Positions 6,920 to 6,999 of a stretch of DNA of 6,999 bases are shown here, piece by piece. A program made the position numbers and the translations under genes. The notes below the pieces were generated by a model. The model was not told the origin of the DNA. It searched no databases and saw only the letters and a program-made list of their open reading frames with translations. Position 1 is the first letter of the stretch. The number at the start of each line of letters is the position of its first letter. This DNA comes from Deltaproteobacteria bacterium (GTDB taxonomy: Bacteria; Myxococcota_A; Polyangia; Polyangiales; Houyiibacteriaceae): positions 1 through 6,999 of the forward strand of contig JAFDFW010000293.1 of the NCBI GenBank assembly GCA_019309605.1, read 5' to 3'.

Positions 6920-6999
6920 ATTCGGTCTGAGACGCAGGCTTGCCCCGCGTTTCCCCTTTCTGACCCCCGACGGCTGGGTAAGTTTGGGTCCGATCTCTT

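Larger units (their letters stand above)
6771..6999. other. Noncoding upstream region of the operon
   Basis: These 229 bases hold no supported gene. It contains the candidate promoter, two inverted repeats, and a duplicated motif on the plus strand: TTCCCCTGACCCCC (6807-6820) and TTCCCCTTTCTGACCCCC (6951-6968). All three minus-strand frames are open at the right edge, so the tail of an upstream gene could enter here, but nothing in the translations is recognisable. Confidence 0.5.

Noticed and set aside
6544..6999. Minus-strand frame open from the right edge across the leader into the gltC-like gene
   Set aside because: It overlaps the gltC-like start out of frame, and its translation shows no domain, signal or repeat pattern. 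Openness is explained by base composition.
1..6999. CRISPR array, tRNA or rRNA, insertion sequence or phage genes
   Set aside because: No regularly spaced repeats, no structural RNA signatures, and no transposase or phage-like proteins were seen. The window is almost fully occupied by the four-gene operon.

Overview
The window looks like chromosomal DNA of a GC-rich Myxococcota (deltaproteobacterial, myxobacterium-like) organism. All supported genes lie on the minus strand and read from right to left. They form one tight operon whose products are all exported: three large tetratricopeptide-repeat (TPR) proteins followed by a short secreted protein cut off by the left edge. The order (large TPR protein of about 1,200 residues, TPR lipoprotein, short secreted protein) and the protein features resemble the gltD-gltE-gltF part of the Glt/Agl adventurous gliding-motility envelope machinery of Myxococcus xanthus. 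A GltC-like TPR protein lies directly upstream. These names come from remembered family features and gene order, not from a database search.

Layout from right to left. 6771-6999 is the noncoding leader, with a weak candidate sigma70-type promoter, an inverted repeat, a small hairpin, a duplicated C-rich motif and a strong Shine-Dalgarno. 5136-6770 encodes a 544-residue secreted TPR protein (GltC-like). 1548-5148 encodes a secreted TPR protein of about 1,199 residues (GltD/AgmU-like), interrupted in this sequence by a frameshift near 2942-2960, so it appears as two overlapping ORFs (2689-5148 and 1548-2981). 271-1548 encodes a 425-residue TPR lipoprotein (GltE/AglT-like). 1-261 is the first 87 codons of a secreted protein with an acidic motif followed by a basic patch (GltF position).

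The genes are packed for coupled translation: a 13-nt overlap, then a 1-nt TGATG overlap, then a 9-nt gap with the Shine-Dalgarno sharing bases with the preceding stop codon. In the M. xanthus model, GltC, GltD and GltE are periplasmic or outer-membrane parts linking inner-membrane motor-associated proteins to the outer surface. The set here would supply such a TPR scaffold. No motor, regulator, mobile element, CRISPR array or RNA gene is visible. The main points to check are the frameshift in the gltD-like gene, the gltC-gltD adjacency, and the unfamiliar short protein at the left edge.
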